DNA of 57,506 nt. Source: Chthoniobacterales bacterium. GTDB taxonomy: Bacteria > Verrucomicrobiota > Verrucomicrobiia > Chthoniobacterales > JAATET01. Positions within the stretch are counted from its first letter, which is position 1, and every line of letters begins with the position of its first letter. Positions 43,792 through 51,610 of the stretch are shown in pieces. A program made the position numbers and the translations under genes. Under the pieces are notes generated by a model. The model was not told the origin of the DNA, ran no database searches, and saw nothing but the letters and a program-made list of their open reading frames with translations. The stretch lies in the NCBI GenBank assembly GCA_036569045.1, contig DATCRI010000066.1, positions 1 through 57,506 of the forward strand, in the 5' to 3' direction.

Positions 43792-44726
43792 ACCGATTCC
43801 GATTCCCCCTGATTCCGCTCTTCACGGTTGTGGCGGCTGGCTCGGCCCTCGCCCAGGCTCCCGCGCCTGCGGCAAGCCGTCCCACGGCTCCGGCTCCGGC
43901 CGCTGGTGATTCGATCAAGCTGACCTTTGCCGATGGCCGGGTCGTCCCGGCCATGTCGGTGCGCCGCTCGAAGGACACCCTGCTGGCCACCGTCAGTCTC
44001 GCCGCCGGTGTGCGCGGCGACGTGGGGTATCCCATGGCGACTCTGCGCAAGATCGAGATGCCTGAGCCCCCGGCGATCAAAAAGGCCCGAAGCCTCCTGA
44101 ACGCGGGGAAAGCCGCCGAGGCGGTCGTCGAGATTCGCCCGGTCGTCATCGCGCAGGCAGACCTTCGCGACATTCCCGGGAACTGGTGGGCCCCCGCGGC
44201 GCTGGTTTACGTCGACGGCCTGATTGCCCTCAAGCGCGACCGCGATGCCGAGGCCATCATCAACGATCTCGCCACCAAGTCGCAGGACCCCGAGTTGCTC
44301 CAAAGCGCCCGCATGGCTCTCGCCGAACTGTGGCTGCGCAACCAGCGGACCGACGAGGCCATGGCGATCTTCGACGCTACCATCGCCGCGAGCCAGAAGG
44401 ATGCCACCCGCGCTCGCGCCTGGCGCGACAAGGGCGATGCGCTCTTTGCCAGGAAGGACTACGACGGCGCCCTGCTCGCCTATCTGCGTGTGCCGGTCTT
44501 TTATCCGGAGCAGGCCGGCGCCATGCCCGGCGCTCTTCTCGGCAGCGCCCGCGCCTTTGAAGGTTTGGCCGACTACGAGCACGCCAGTGCCCAGCTGGCC
44601 GAGCTTACGAAAAAGTATGCCGGCTCTCCCGAGGCCATCGAGGCCAGAATCGACTCCTTGCGCATCGAGAAAAAGCGTGATCCTGATTCCAACGAATCCG
44701 GGCCATCCCCGACTCCCACCCCTTAG
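43788..44726 (+). CDS. Exported TPR-like protein, second gene of Exb operon, 312 aa
   Basis: A signal peptide (PLIPLFTVVAAGSALAQ) is followed by a Pro/Ala linker. A small domain follows (SIKLTFADGRVVPAMSVRRS, then VGYPMATLRKIEMP), and then helical repeats from ~residue 95 (AIKKARSLLNAGKAAEAVVE; ARAWRDKGDALFARKDYDGA; ALLGSARAFEGLADYEHASA). The tail is Pro/Thr-rich (PSPTPTP). The architecture suggests a periplasmic adaptor. It is translationally coupled to the large TPR gene and lies 33 bases before ExbB. In Tol-Pal systems a TPR protein (CpoB/YbgF) coordinates outer-membrane constriction with peptidoglycan synthesis; a parallel role here is speculation. Confidence 0.82.
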   Translation: MNRFRFPLIPLFTVVAAGSALAQAPAPAASRPTAPAPAAGDSIKLTFADGRVVPAMSVRRSKDTLLATVSLAAGVRGDVGYPMATLRKIEMPEPPAIKKARSLLNAGKAAEAVVEIRPVVIAQADLRDIPGNWWAPAALVYVDGLIALKRDRDAEAIINDLATKSQDPELLQSARMALAELWLRNQRTDEAMAIFDATIAASQKDATRARAWRDKGDALFARKDYDGALLAYLRVPVFYPEQAGAMPGALLGSARAFEGLADYEHASAQLAELTKKYAGSPEAIEARIDSLRIEKKRDPDSNESGPSPTPTP

Positions 44727-44759
44727 CACCGACCCTTCCACCGCCACTCCACATCCACC

Positions 44760-45584
44760 ATGAAAACCAGACGCCTCCACCTCATCGCGTTCGCGTTCGT
44801 CCTCGCGGCCTTCCTGCTCGGACCGGTCGCGCTTCACGCCCAAACTCCCCCCGCCGGGGAAGCGGCCCCCGCCGTGCATAAAAAGACCCTCTTCGAGATG
44901 GTCGAGGAAGGTGGCTGGGTGATGATTCCGATTGGCCTCTGCTCCATCTTCACCCTCTATCTCATCGGTGATGGCGTCATTCGCACCGGTCGGAAGAAAG
45001 CGATTCCGGAAGCGGATGAAGCCGCTCTCAAGGATCTCTTCCGCCAGGGCGATTACGTCGGAGCCTACAACTACTGTCGCGATAATCCCTCCCCGCTGAC
45101 CAACGTGGTGCGCGTGGGCGTCAGTCTGCTCGGGGACGGCAAGGCCATTGTCGAAGAAGGCATGTTTGGCGAACTCGCCAAGGAGAACAGCAAGATGCAG
45201 ACATGGATCAGCTATCTCTCCGTCATCGGTGTCTGCACGCCGATGATCGGGTTGCTGGGAACCGTCACGGGCATGATCAAGGCCTTTGCCACGCTGGGCA
45301 GCTCCGGCATCGGCGATCCGTCGAGCCTCTCCGCCGCCATCGGCGAGGTGCTCGTTGCGACGGCGAGCGGCCTCTTCATCGCGATTCCGGCCTTCGGCGC
45401 CTTCTACTTCCTGCGCAATCGGGCGGCGACCGTCATGCACGACATTCAGGACATCGTGAACAGCCTCTTCCGGAAGATGCCCTACGAATCTTTCGCAGGC
45501 GCTCACATCGGCGACGAGGAACTCTATGCCGCCGATCCGAACTGGATCACCCCGGCAGGCAGCGGAGACACGGCCGCCGCCTGA
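44760..45584 (+). CDS. MotA/TolQ/ExbB proton-channel family protein, 274 aa
   Basis: Inner-membrane proton channel subunit. It begins with a cleavable-looking hydrophobic segment and a linker (KTRRLHLIAFAFVLAAFLLG ... AVHKKT), as in verrucomicrobial and planctomycete ExbB proteins. Then comes helix 1 (EEGGWVMIPIGLCSIFTLYL), the cytosolic loop, and the conserved helices LSVIGVCTPMIGLLGTVTGM and LVATASGLFIAIPAFGAFYF carrying the family's Thr/Gly/Pro residues. It would assemble as a pentamer around two ExbD helices. The two following genes both encode ExbD, so ExbBDD is the complete motor. Symbol withheld because TolQ and ExbB cannot be separated reliably. Confidence 0.93.
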   Translation: MKTRRLHLIAFAFVLAAFLLGPVALHAQTPPAGEAAPAVHKKTLFEMVEEGGWVMIPIGLCSIFTLYLIGDGVIRTGRKKAIPEADEAALKDLFRQGDYVGAYNYCRDNPSPLTNVVRVGVSLLGDGKAIVEEGMFGELAKENSKMQTWISYLSVIGVCTPMIGLLGTVTGMIKAFATLGSSGIGDPSSLSAAIGEVLVATASGLFIAIPAFGAFYFLRNRAATVMHDIQDIVNSLFRKMPYESFAGAHIGDEELYAADPNWITPAGSGDTAAA

Positions 45585-45616
45585 TTCATTACCCCTGAAC
45601 CCAAGAATCGACTGAT

Positions 45617-46072
45617 ATGGCTGGCGGAGGAGGCGGCGAAGGCGAACCGGAGTTTCAGATTGCTCCGATGGTCGACGTGCTGCTCGTGATTCTCATTTTC
45701 TTCATGACGATCACGTCCGCGCAGGTGCTCAAGGTGGACAAGACCATCAAACTTCCGGCGGCACCGCACGCCCTGAAGAAGGACAACCAGCGCGCCGAGG
45801 CCGTGGTGAACGTGCGCTGGGTGGAGGCGACGAACAAGGGCGAGTTTGTCTTCGACGACAAGGTCTACGCTCGTTCCAGTGACCTCGTGCCGCTCATCCG
45901 CAATGCAAAGGCGATCGGCGAGAAGAAGATTACCGCGGGAAACAATCCCAATTTTCGCATCGTGATCCGTGGCGACCGCAATGTCCCTGCGACCTATGTG
46001 GCCCAGGCCATGAATGCCACGGCCGAGGCCGGGGTCGTCGACGTGTCGTTCTCCGCGGTGAACAAGGAATAG
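45617..46072 (+). CDS. ExbD/TolR family biopolymer transport protein, first copy, 151 aa
   Basis: A short Gly/Glu-rich cytosolic start (GGGGEGEPEFQIAPM) leads into one membrane helix with the essential proton-carrying Asp20 (MVDVLLVILIFFMTITSAQV). The periplasmic domain (~110 residues) follows, containing RIVIRGDRNVPATYVAQAM, the conserved ExbD/TolR C-terminal block. Unusually the periplasmic part includes a basic insertion (HALKKDNQRAEAVVNVRWVE). Starts 32 bases after ExbB and 4 bases before a second, different ExbD. Function: couples proton flow in ExbB to movement in the periplasm. Confidence 0.93.
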   Translation: MAGGGGGEGEPEFQIAPMVDVLLVILIFFMTITSAQVLKVDKTIKLPAAPHALKKDNQRAEAVVNVRWVEATNKGEFVFDDKVYARSSDLVPLIRNAKAIGEKKITAGNNPNFRIVIRGDRNVPATYVAQAMNATAEAGVVDVSFSAVNKE

Positions 46073-46076
46073 CCCG

Positions 46077-46523
46077 ATGAAACGTTTCGAACAGAATGTG
46101 AACGAGGGCGCCCTTGGATTCCAGATCGCGCCGATGATCGATGTCGTCTTCGTGATCATGCTGTTTTTCATGGTCATGGCGGGCGCCGTGAAAGTGGAAA
46201 AGGAACTCAACACCCAGCTCCCCGGTTCCGCGGAAACTCAGGAGGAAACTCCCTTCGTCGACGAGCAGATCATCACCATCTCCGACGTCGGCGAAATCGC
46301 CCTCAACGACGAACCGCTCGACTCCGCGACGAGCCAGGACTTGCCCCAGCTCAAGGGCACGCTCATGCGCATCAAGCAGAATGCCGATGCCGCCAAGACG
46401 CCCGCCATCGTCACCATCGTCAGCGATCCCGAGGCCAAATACAGTCGCACCGTCGATGTCCTCGACGCCCTTGCGGTCGCTCAGATCGACAGCGTCACCT
46501 TCAGCGTGTCCGAAGAGGAATAG
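46077..46523 (+). CDS. ExbD/TolR family biopolymer transport protein, second copy, 148 aa
   Basis: Paralogue of the preceding gene with modest similarity. The membrane helix carries Asp22 (APMIDVVFVIMLFFMVMAGA). The periplasmic domain is acidic (GSAETQEETPFVDEQIITIS, then VGEIALNDEPLDSA) and ends with a block like that of ExbD (AIVTIVSDPEAKYSRTVDVL). Two unequal ExbD copies imply a heteromeric ExbD pair in the pore, which is common in this phylum. The stop is 3 bases before the next gene. Confidence 0.92.
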   Translation: MKRFEQNVNEGALGFQIAPMIDVVFVIMLFFMVMAGAVKVEKELNTQLPGSAETQEETPFVDEQIITISDVGEIALNDEPLDSATSQDLPQLKGTLMRIKQNADAAKTPAIVTIVSDPEAKYSRTVDVLDALAVAQIDSVTFSVSEEE

Positions 46524-46526
46524 ACC

Positions 46527-47729
46527 ATGAGCAACGACGTCCAGAATGCCGCGGCTGGCCCCGGAAAGTCCGGCAGCCGCTGGGCGTGGAAAAACCTCAA
46601 GGGCCGATTCCTGGTCATCAGCATTCTTTTCCACATCCTCCTGGCAGCCGTCGCGACCTATCTGGTGGTGCAGACCTTCACGCCTCGCAAGCAGACCTTC
46701 CAACCCGGCCCCAAGGCCGCGACGAACAAGGCGGTCGAACACAAGATCGACATGGTGAAAAAGCAGAACACCATGAGCGCGCCGGCAACGCAGCGGATCA
46801 CGACCAAGGGCTTGTCCAAGGTTGTGCTGCCCGAGATGCCGGCCATGCCGACGGTTAACCCCAGCACGGCTCCGATGAGTGCGATGGGGACGGCTGGCGC
46901 CAGCTTTTCCGGAGGAGGCCCGGCGGGAGGAGTCGGCGGGGCAGGCTCGCCGTTTTTTGGTCTCAGTATCAAAAGCGACGCGCTGGTCGGGACGTTTTAC
47001 GATCTCAAGCAGACTCGCGATCGGAAACCCACGCGGATCGTCACCAATCCGAAACCCAGCCCAAGCAAATACCGCGACCTGGGATACGAGGAGGTTGTTC
47101 AGCGATTCACCCGCGGCGGCTTCAAGCCCAGCACGTTCGAATCCTACTTCCGCGGGCCCAATCCCGTGTATGCCTCCCAGATTTTCATCCCCGGGATCAA
47201 CGCTGCCGACGGTCCGAAGGCGTTCGGCCTCGAGAAGGAGGTCCAGCCCAGTCGCTGGGTGGTGGTTTACAGCGGCCGCGTGCGGGCGCCGGAAACGGGA
47301 AATTTCCGTTTCGTGGGCTGGGCGGACGACGTTCTCGTCGTGCGGTTCGACGGCCGGGTGGTGCTGGACGCCAGCTCCGCGCAGGCGAGTTCCTGGAAGC
47401 CGAAAGACGTCTACAACTATAAGTTTCCGCATCGAGCGTTCGCCTACGGGGGTTTCCGCGCCGGCAACTGGATGAGCGTCTCCGCCGGGAAGGATTACGA
47501 TGTCGACATCATCATCGGAGAGTCGCCCGGCGGCGGTTTTTTCGCGCAATTGCTGATGGAGAAGCAGGGCGCCGCCTACGAGAAGGACCAGGATGGCAAT
47601 CCCCTCCTTCCGATCTTCCGTGTTGCGAAAGTCCCCCCGCCGGACGTGTCCCGGGGCACCGGAAGCGTGCCGGTGGCCCCCGATGGTCCGGTCTGGCAGG
47701 CATTGCAGCGAACGGCTCCGACCTTCTGA
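46527..47729 (+). CDS. Membrane-anchored PA14-like protein in the TonB/TolA position of the Exb operon, 400 aa
   Basis: After a short cytosolic start, one membrane helix (FLVISILFHILLAAVATYLVV; cited in part as ISILFHILLAAVATYLVV) places the rest in the periplasm, exactly the TonB/TolA topology, including the 'FHILL' start typical of TonB anchors. A linker rich in Lys, Met, Pro and Gly follows (residues ~50-150). The C-terminal ~220 residues, however, are not a TonB domain: they contain WVVVYSGRVRAPETGNFRFV and GWADDVLVVRFDGRVVLDAS, the strand pattern of a PA14/GLEYA-like sugar-binding beta-barrel. The likely role is a motor-driven periplasmic arm that binds glycan or another envelope component. 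Domain identity is by pattern only; the operon position is solid. Confidence 0.72.
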   Translation: MSNDVQNAAAGPGKSGSRWAWKNLKGRFLVISILFHILLAAVATYLVVQTFTPRKQTFQPGPKAATNKAVEHKIDMVKKQNTMSAPATQRITTKGLSKVVLPEMPAMPTVNPSTAPMSAMGTAGASFSGGGPAGGVGGAGSPFFGLSIKSDALVGTFYDLKQTRDRKPTRIVTNPKPSPSKYRDLGYEEVVQRFTRGGFKPSTFESYFRGPNPVYASQIFIPGINAADGPKAFGLEKEVQPSRWVVVYSGRVRAPETGNFRFVGWADDVLVVRFDGRVVLDASSAQASSWKPKDVYNYKFPHRAFAYGGFRAGNWMSVSAGKDYDVDIIIGESPGGGFFAQLLMEKQGAAYEKDQDGNPLLPIFRVAKVPPPDVSRGTGSVPVAPDGPVWQALQRTAPTF

Positions 47730-47884
47730 TCTGGCCATCGGCGCCGGCGAGTTTCCAATCCCTCAGCGGCCCCGTCCCGCTGGCCCGAAATCGCCGTTTA
47801 AGCAAAATCTTGACGGATCGCCCCGCGCGCTCCAGTTTCCTTCGTGATTGCCCCCCTAACGCAATTGAGCCTCCGCGAGCGCCC

Positions 47885-48958
47885 ATGAAAAATTACGCCT
47901 TTCCTCTGATTGCCTGTGTTCTCCTTGGAGCGCCCCTCGTCCGCGCCGAATCGGTCTACACCGACCCCGTTGGCGTCGTGAACATCACCATCAAGGGAAA
48001 TTCCGACACGATTGTCGCCGTTCCGCTGACTCCGAATCCCGACTATTCCGGCAAGGTCACTTCCGCGGCATCTGGCGGGGCGAACGCCTTCAATCTCAAC
48101 GTCACTGGCACCACCGGCTGGACAGCCAACCAGTTCGCCAATCTCTACTACGTTCGGATGACCTCCGGGGCGAAGAACGGGATGTATTACACCATCACCG
48201 CAAACACGACCGGCCAGGTTACGGTGGACACCGCAGGCGATAACCTTTCGACGATCGCGGCCAACGACACGTTCAAAATCTTCAAATACTGGACGCTGGC
48301 CACGCTGTTCCCGCCCGCCAGCGCCGGCACCCCCGCCAATCCGCTGACGGCGTCCGCTTCAACGTCTCCGTTAGCTCGACAAACTCAGATTCTGATCACG
48401 GATCCGAATGTTGCCGGTATCAATAATGCCGCGACCGCTTCCTATTACTTCATTTCTGCCTCCAATTGGTATGTGTCGGGTTCCAATCAAATTTCCAATA
48501 ATGTTATTCTTTATCCAGATAACTCTTTGGTAATCCGGCAGCCCGCGAGTGTTGCTTCGGATGTGGTATGGTCCTCCGCCGGCTCAGTGATGTTGAGTTC
48601 GCTCGCAATGCCTTTGCTTACGCAAGCAGTAGGTCCGCAAGATAACGCGATTGCTTTAATGCGCCCTGTTGATGTGAAGCTTTCCGATTTGGGATTGGAC
48701 AGTGCGTTTACCCAGAGCTCGAGCACCTCGCCGCTTGCCCGGCGAGATCAGCTGTTTGTGTTCGATAATACCACTTCAGGAATCAATAAATCAGCCTCAC
48801 GAGCGTATTATAGAACCGGTGGAACATGGCGAAAAGCGGGAGCCGATTCTGTGGTTGCCGATGGAGATGTTATTCGAGCGGGAGACGCTTTTATGATTAG
48901 AAAATTTCAAACGGGCACAGGGGCGTCTGTAGTGTGGAATAACACCGCAACTTATTGA
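47885..48958 (+). CDS. TIGR02597-like secreted protein with two internal repeats, 357 aa
   Basis: ATG 47885 begins a signal peptide (KNYAFPLIACVLLGAPLVRA), followed by ESVYTDPVGVVNITIKGNSDTIVAVPLT (opening pattern of TIGR02597-family proteins, here given in outline). The C-terminal half holds two copies of a unit: STSPLAR(Q/R)xQx(L/F) ... GIN(N/K)(A/S)A(T/S) ... W ... VI(R) ... VVW at about residues 160-225 and 280-350. The gene is GC-rich to about 48360 and then drops to distinctly AT-rich codons. The product is probably a surface or extracellular protein of unknown function; the family is described from Verrucomicrobia. It shares a transcript with the PEP-CTERM gene 9 bases downstream. Confidence 0.72.
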   Translation: MKNYAFPLIACVLLGAPLVRAESVYTDPVGVVNITIKGNSDTIVAVPLTPNPDYSGKVTSAASGGANAFNLNVTGTTGWTANQFANLYYVRMTSGAKNGMYYTITANTTGQVTVDTAGDNLSTIAANDTFKIFKYWTLATLFPPASAGTPANPLTASASTSPLARQTQILITDPNVAGINNAATASYYFISASNWYVSGSNQISNNVILYPDNSLVIRQPASVASDVVWSSAGSVMLSSLAMPLLTQAVGPQDNAIALMRPVDVKLSDLGLDSAFTQSSSTSPLARRDQLFVFDNTTSGINKSASRAYYRTGGTWRKAGADSVVADGDVIRAGDAFMIRKFQTGTGASVVWNNTATY

Positions 48959-48967
48959 GGAAATATC

Positions 48968-49627
48968 ATGAGACCTTTTTTCTTAGCCTCCTTGGGATTA
49001 ATCACGTTTGTCTCTTCCCTTTGTGCCGCCGGATCATATATATCGGTGGGAGCTACAGGGATCATGCGTGATAGCGCAGGAAGCATGATCCAAGCAGGGG
49101 CCATTGGTCTGCTTGTTGCGGATACCGATGGCAATGGCCTTATTGATCCATTTGGCACTACACTTTCTCTTACGGCAGGATATACCTTCGCCAATACTGG
49201 TAGTGATCTTGTCGTGGGGGTTTATCAAGCGTCGGACGTCAGCACTGATACCTCCGGAAAGATGGGATTTAATCTTAGCAACACCACGCTAACGTATTCT
49301 GGCGGTTTTGGCGCTGGAGATGCGCTTTATATTGTATGGTTTCCGACGATGACAACACCGGGCGTTACAGTTTCTTCTGGAACTTCCTATGGTGTGTTTC
49401 GCACGGATACGCCGGACTCTTTAGGGACCATGGCGTGGACCGCCCCAGCCGATGGAACCACTCAAAGCCTTTTTTCGCTAGATAATTCCCTCGGCGGAAA
49501 TCCAGCGATTTCAAATTCTGCATTCACCGCGAATTTTACGGCCGTTCCGGAGCCGGCCACTGTCGGCCTGTTTGGCGTGGCTGCCTTGGGCGTGATTCTT
49601 CTCCGGAGGCGATTCCGGGCTTCCTAA
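48968..49627 (+). CDS. PEP-CTERM sorting-domain protein, 219 aa
   Basis: Signal peptide (PFFLASLGLITFVSSLCAAG) at the start and a complete PEP-CTERM tail at the end: VPEPATVGLFGVAALGVILL (Val-Pro-Glu-Pro, hydrophobic helix) then RRRFRAS. Such proteins are processed by an exosortase and delivered to the surface or extracellular matrix; no exosortase gene lies in this window. The middle is Ser/Thr/Gly-rich with no recognisable domain. GAGGA precedes the start. The body is AT-rich relative to the region, but the PEP-CTERM segment returns to GC-rich codons, suggesting a conserved tail joined to a foreign or fast-evolving body. Confidence 0.88.
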   Translation: MRPFFLASLGLITFVSSLCAAGSYISVGATGIMRDSAGSMIQAGAIGLLVADTDGNGLIDPFGTTLSLTAGYTFANTGSDLVVGVYQASDVSTDTSGKMGFNLSNTTLTYSGGFGAGDALYIVWFPTMTTPGVTVSSGTSYGVFRTDTPDSLGTMAWTAPADGTTQSLFSLDNSLGGNPAISNSAFTANFTAVPEPATVGLFGVAALGVILLRRRFRAS

Positions 49628-49686
49628 GTCCGCACTTCAGGTTTTGTAGGCTCGCGCCGCTCGTGCGTCGCGGCTAGAACGTGGGC

Positions 49687-50430
49687 ATGACGATCCTTCC
49701 GGACAGCTTTGTCGACCTGCCCACTTCACGCGGGCCAATGCGCGTGCATCTGTTTGTTCCTTCCGGTGAGGCTCGTTTCCCGGGGGTCATTTTCTATTCG
49801 GAAATCTTTCAGGTGACCGGGCCGATTCGCCGGATGGCGGCCGCGCTTGCCGGGCAGGGCTATGTGGTCGCGGTTCCCGAGGTTTATCACGAGTTCGAGC
49901 CGGCGGGGACGGTGTTGGCATATGATCAGGCCGGATCCGATCGGGGCAACGCTCTCAAGTTCACCAAGGAGATCGCGTCATCGGACGAAGATGCCGCCGT
50001 GGTCGCGACCTTTCTTTCGACGCATGGGCGCTGCACGGGACGAGTGGGCAGTTATGGAGTTTGTCTGGGCGGGCACCTTGCGGTGCGGGCGGGGTTCCAT
50101 CCGCTCGTGCAGGCGGTGGCCGCTTTTTACCCGACCGACATTCATTCGGGCACCCTTGGCGCCGGAAAATGCGACGATACCCTTGCCCGCTTCGAGGGTG
50201 TGAAGACGCCGTTTCTCTTTGTCTGGGGGCGCCAGGATCCTCACGTGCCGCTGGAAGGCCGTCAAAAGATCGCCGCGCGCCTCGAGGAGGTCGGCGCGGA
50301 TTTCGAGTGGCACGAGTTCAACGCCGCTCATGCCTTTTTGCGCGACGAGGGCCCGCGCTACAATCCCGCGCTGGCGCGCGTGGCGATGGAATTGCTTCTC
50401 CGCTTTTTCGAGGAGAAGCTTGCCGGTTAG
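49687..50430 (+). CDS. Dienelactone hydrolase family protein, 247 aa
   Basis: Start at ATG 49687 (an in-frame GTG lies two codons upstream). The alpha/beta-hydrolase core shows a cysteine nucleophile, Cys126, in GSYGVCLGGHLAVRA, with Asp184 (WGRQDPHVPLEGR) and His215 (FNAAHAFLRD), the DLH triad. The family cleaves dienelactones and related esters or carboxylactones; genuine dienelactone specificity is not assured. Cytosolic. It ends four bases inside the converging small lipoprotein gene. Confidence 0.9.
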   Translation: MTILPDSFVDLPTSRGPMRVHLFVPSGEARFPGVIFYSEIFQVTGPIRRMAAALAGQGYVVAVPEVYHEFEPAGTVLAYDQAGSDRGNALKFTKEIASSDEDAAVVATFLSTHGRCTGRVGSYGVCLGGHLAVRAGFHPLVQAVAAFYPTDIHSGTLGAGKCDDTLARFEGVKTPFLFVWGRQDPHVPLEGRQKIAARLEEVGADFEWHEFNAAHAFLRDEGPRYNPALARVAMELLLRFFEEKLAG

Positions 50431-50552
50431 CGGCCGACAGAACCGCCGGCACCGACATCGACAATGGGCGTATCGACAGCGGCATTCGTGGCGCAGCCAA
50501 TGGAACCGACCGTGAGGGCGACCGCCGCGAGGAGGAATGCGAGGATTTTCAT
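50427..50552 (-). CDS. Small lipoprotein, 41 aa
   Basis: ATG at 50552; the first 20 residues form a lipoprotein signal (LAFLLAAVALTVGSIGC) with Cys20 in the lipobox. The mature peptide is only ~22 residues, Ala/Val/Gly-rich (ATNAAVDTPIVDVGAGGSVG). Resembles entericidin-like small lipoproteins in size and layout only. It lies 49 bases downstream of rnhA on the same strand, and its stop overlaps the dienelactone hydrolase stop. Short genes like this are easily missed, but the lipobox and the clean start make it credible. Confidence 0.68.
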   Translation of the reverse strand: MKILAFLLAAVALTVGSIGCATNAAVDTPIVDVGAGGSVGR

Positions 50553-50601
50553 ACGCGGGGAGATCGCTGCGGACCGCGTGGCTGGTCGTTGCGAATAGCC
50601 G

Positions 50602-51120
50602 CTAAAACAACTCGCGGGCGGGCTCCGGGGAATTGGCGGCCGTGAATTGCTGCAAGGCCGCACGCAGTTGTTCGCGGGTGTGTTCGCGCTGGATCGCGTC
50701 GATCGCGGCATTCGCGAGCACGTCGCAGCGTTCGTTCTCGGCGTGACCGGCGTGGCCCTTGAGCCATTGCCACTTGATGCGATGACGCGAGGCGGCTGCG
50801 TCCAGCGCGCGCCAGAGATCGGCGTTCTTGACGGGTTGCCGGGCTTTGGTGAGCCAGCCATTGCGCTTCCATCCATAAACCCACGACGAAATGCCGTTCT
50901 GGACGTATTTCGAGTCGGTAAAAAACTCGACGTGGCACGGTTCCTTGAGCGAGGCGAGGCCCTCGATGGCCGCCTGCAGTTCCATGCGATTGTTCGTCGT
51001 GGCCGGCACGCCGCCGCTGAGTTCCTTGCGGACATTTCCGAAGGTGAGCACAACGGCCCAGGCTCCCGGACCGGGGTTTCCCCGGCACGCTCCGTCCGAA
51101 TGCACGACAACTTCCTTCAC
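50602..51120 (-). CDS. rnhA: Ribonuclease HI
   Basis: Degrades the RNA strand of RNA-DNA hybrids. Starts at GTG 51120. The catalytic carboxylates are Asp9 (VVVHSDGACRGNPGPGAWA), Glu47 (TTNNRMELQAAI), Asp69 (VEFFTDSKYVQNGISSWVYG) and Asp133 (ENERCDVLANAA), with the flexible-loop His123 in KGHAGHAEN. Complete and typical, with a ~17-residue C-terminal extension beyond the usual ~155. It follows the lysine/alanine-tail gene by 20 bases on the same strand and is probably co-transcribed with it. Confidence 0.95.
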   Translation of the reverse strand: MKEVVVHSDGACRGNPGPGAWAVVLTFGNVRKELSGGVPATTNNRMELQAAIEGLASLKEPCHVEFFTDSKYVQNGISSWVYGWKRNGWLTKARQPVKNADLWRALDAAASRHRIKWQWLKGHAGHAENERCDVLANAAIDAIQREHTREQLRAALQQFTAANSPEPARELF

Positions 51121-51140
51121 CGGACGGGATCGCGAGAGTC

Positions 51141-51533
51141 TTACTTGGCGGCAGTTTTGGAGGCGCGCGTCTTCGCCGGCGTGCGCTTGGCGGGGGCGCT
51201 CACGGGAGGCGTCGGAGGCGTGAAAGCGGGGCCATTCTTGCGATGCTCGAGCAGTTGCTCGGCGAGCTGGCGAATCGGCTTCATGACGCCTTTGTAGAGC
51301 TTGCCGGTCTTCTTGACCTGGCCCTGAGCGACGAGCCCCTGAAGCTTGTCGTAAGCGCGCAGGCGAAGCATTTCCTCGCCCCCGCTGGCGGCGTTGCGCG
51401 CGCGGAGCGCGGTGTGGACGATGTCGAAAAGCGCCTTGAATTCAAAAGACCTTGGGCTCGAGAGCGCGGCCACCAGTTCCTCGGTGACGTTGTCTGGGCC
51501 GCGACGGGAGAAACCGGAGAAATTCTGGCGCAT
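51141..51533 (-). CDS. Hypothetical protein with basic Pro/Ala/Lys tail, 130 aa
   Basis: The first ~95 residues form a small helical domain (NVTEELVAALSSPRSFEFKA, LRAYDKLQGLVAQGQVKKTG). The last ~35 are disordered and basic (AKRTPAKTRASKTAAK), like nucleic-acid-binding tails. The segment LQGLVAQGQVKKTGKLYKGV looks like the wing of a winged-helix fold. No signal peptide. Neighbouring rnhA, 20 bases downstream, fits a nucleic-acid context, but no family is recognised. Similar short helical proteins with Lys/Ala tails occur in the phylum as hypotheticals. Confidence 0.7.
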   Translation of the reverse strand: MRQNFSGFSRRGPDNVTEELVAALSSPRSFEFKALFDIVHTALRARNAASGGEEMLRLRAYDKLQGLVAQGQVKKTGKLYKGVMKPIRQLAEQLLEHRKNGPAFTPPTPPVSAPAKRTPAKTRASKTAAK

Positions 51534-51576
51534 AAGGAGCTAACGTAGCACGTTTTGAGTTCGCCGCGGCAAAAAA

Positions 51577-51601
51577 GGCGGGATCGATTTTCGATCCCGC
51601 C
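51577..51601 (-). terminator. Rho-independent terminator of the AAA+ ATPase gene
   Basis: GGCGGGATCGA and TCGATCCCGCC form a perfect 11-bp stem around TTT. On the minus strand it comes 9 bases after the ATPase stop and is followed by TTTTTT. Strong canonical terminator. Confidence 0.85.
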
Positions 51602-51610
51602 TTCCGGGCA

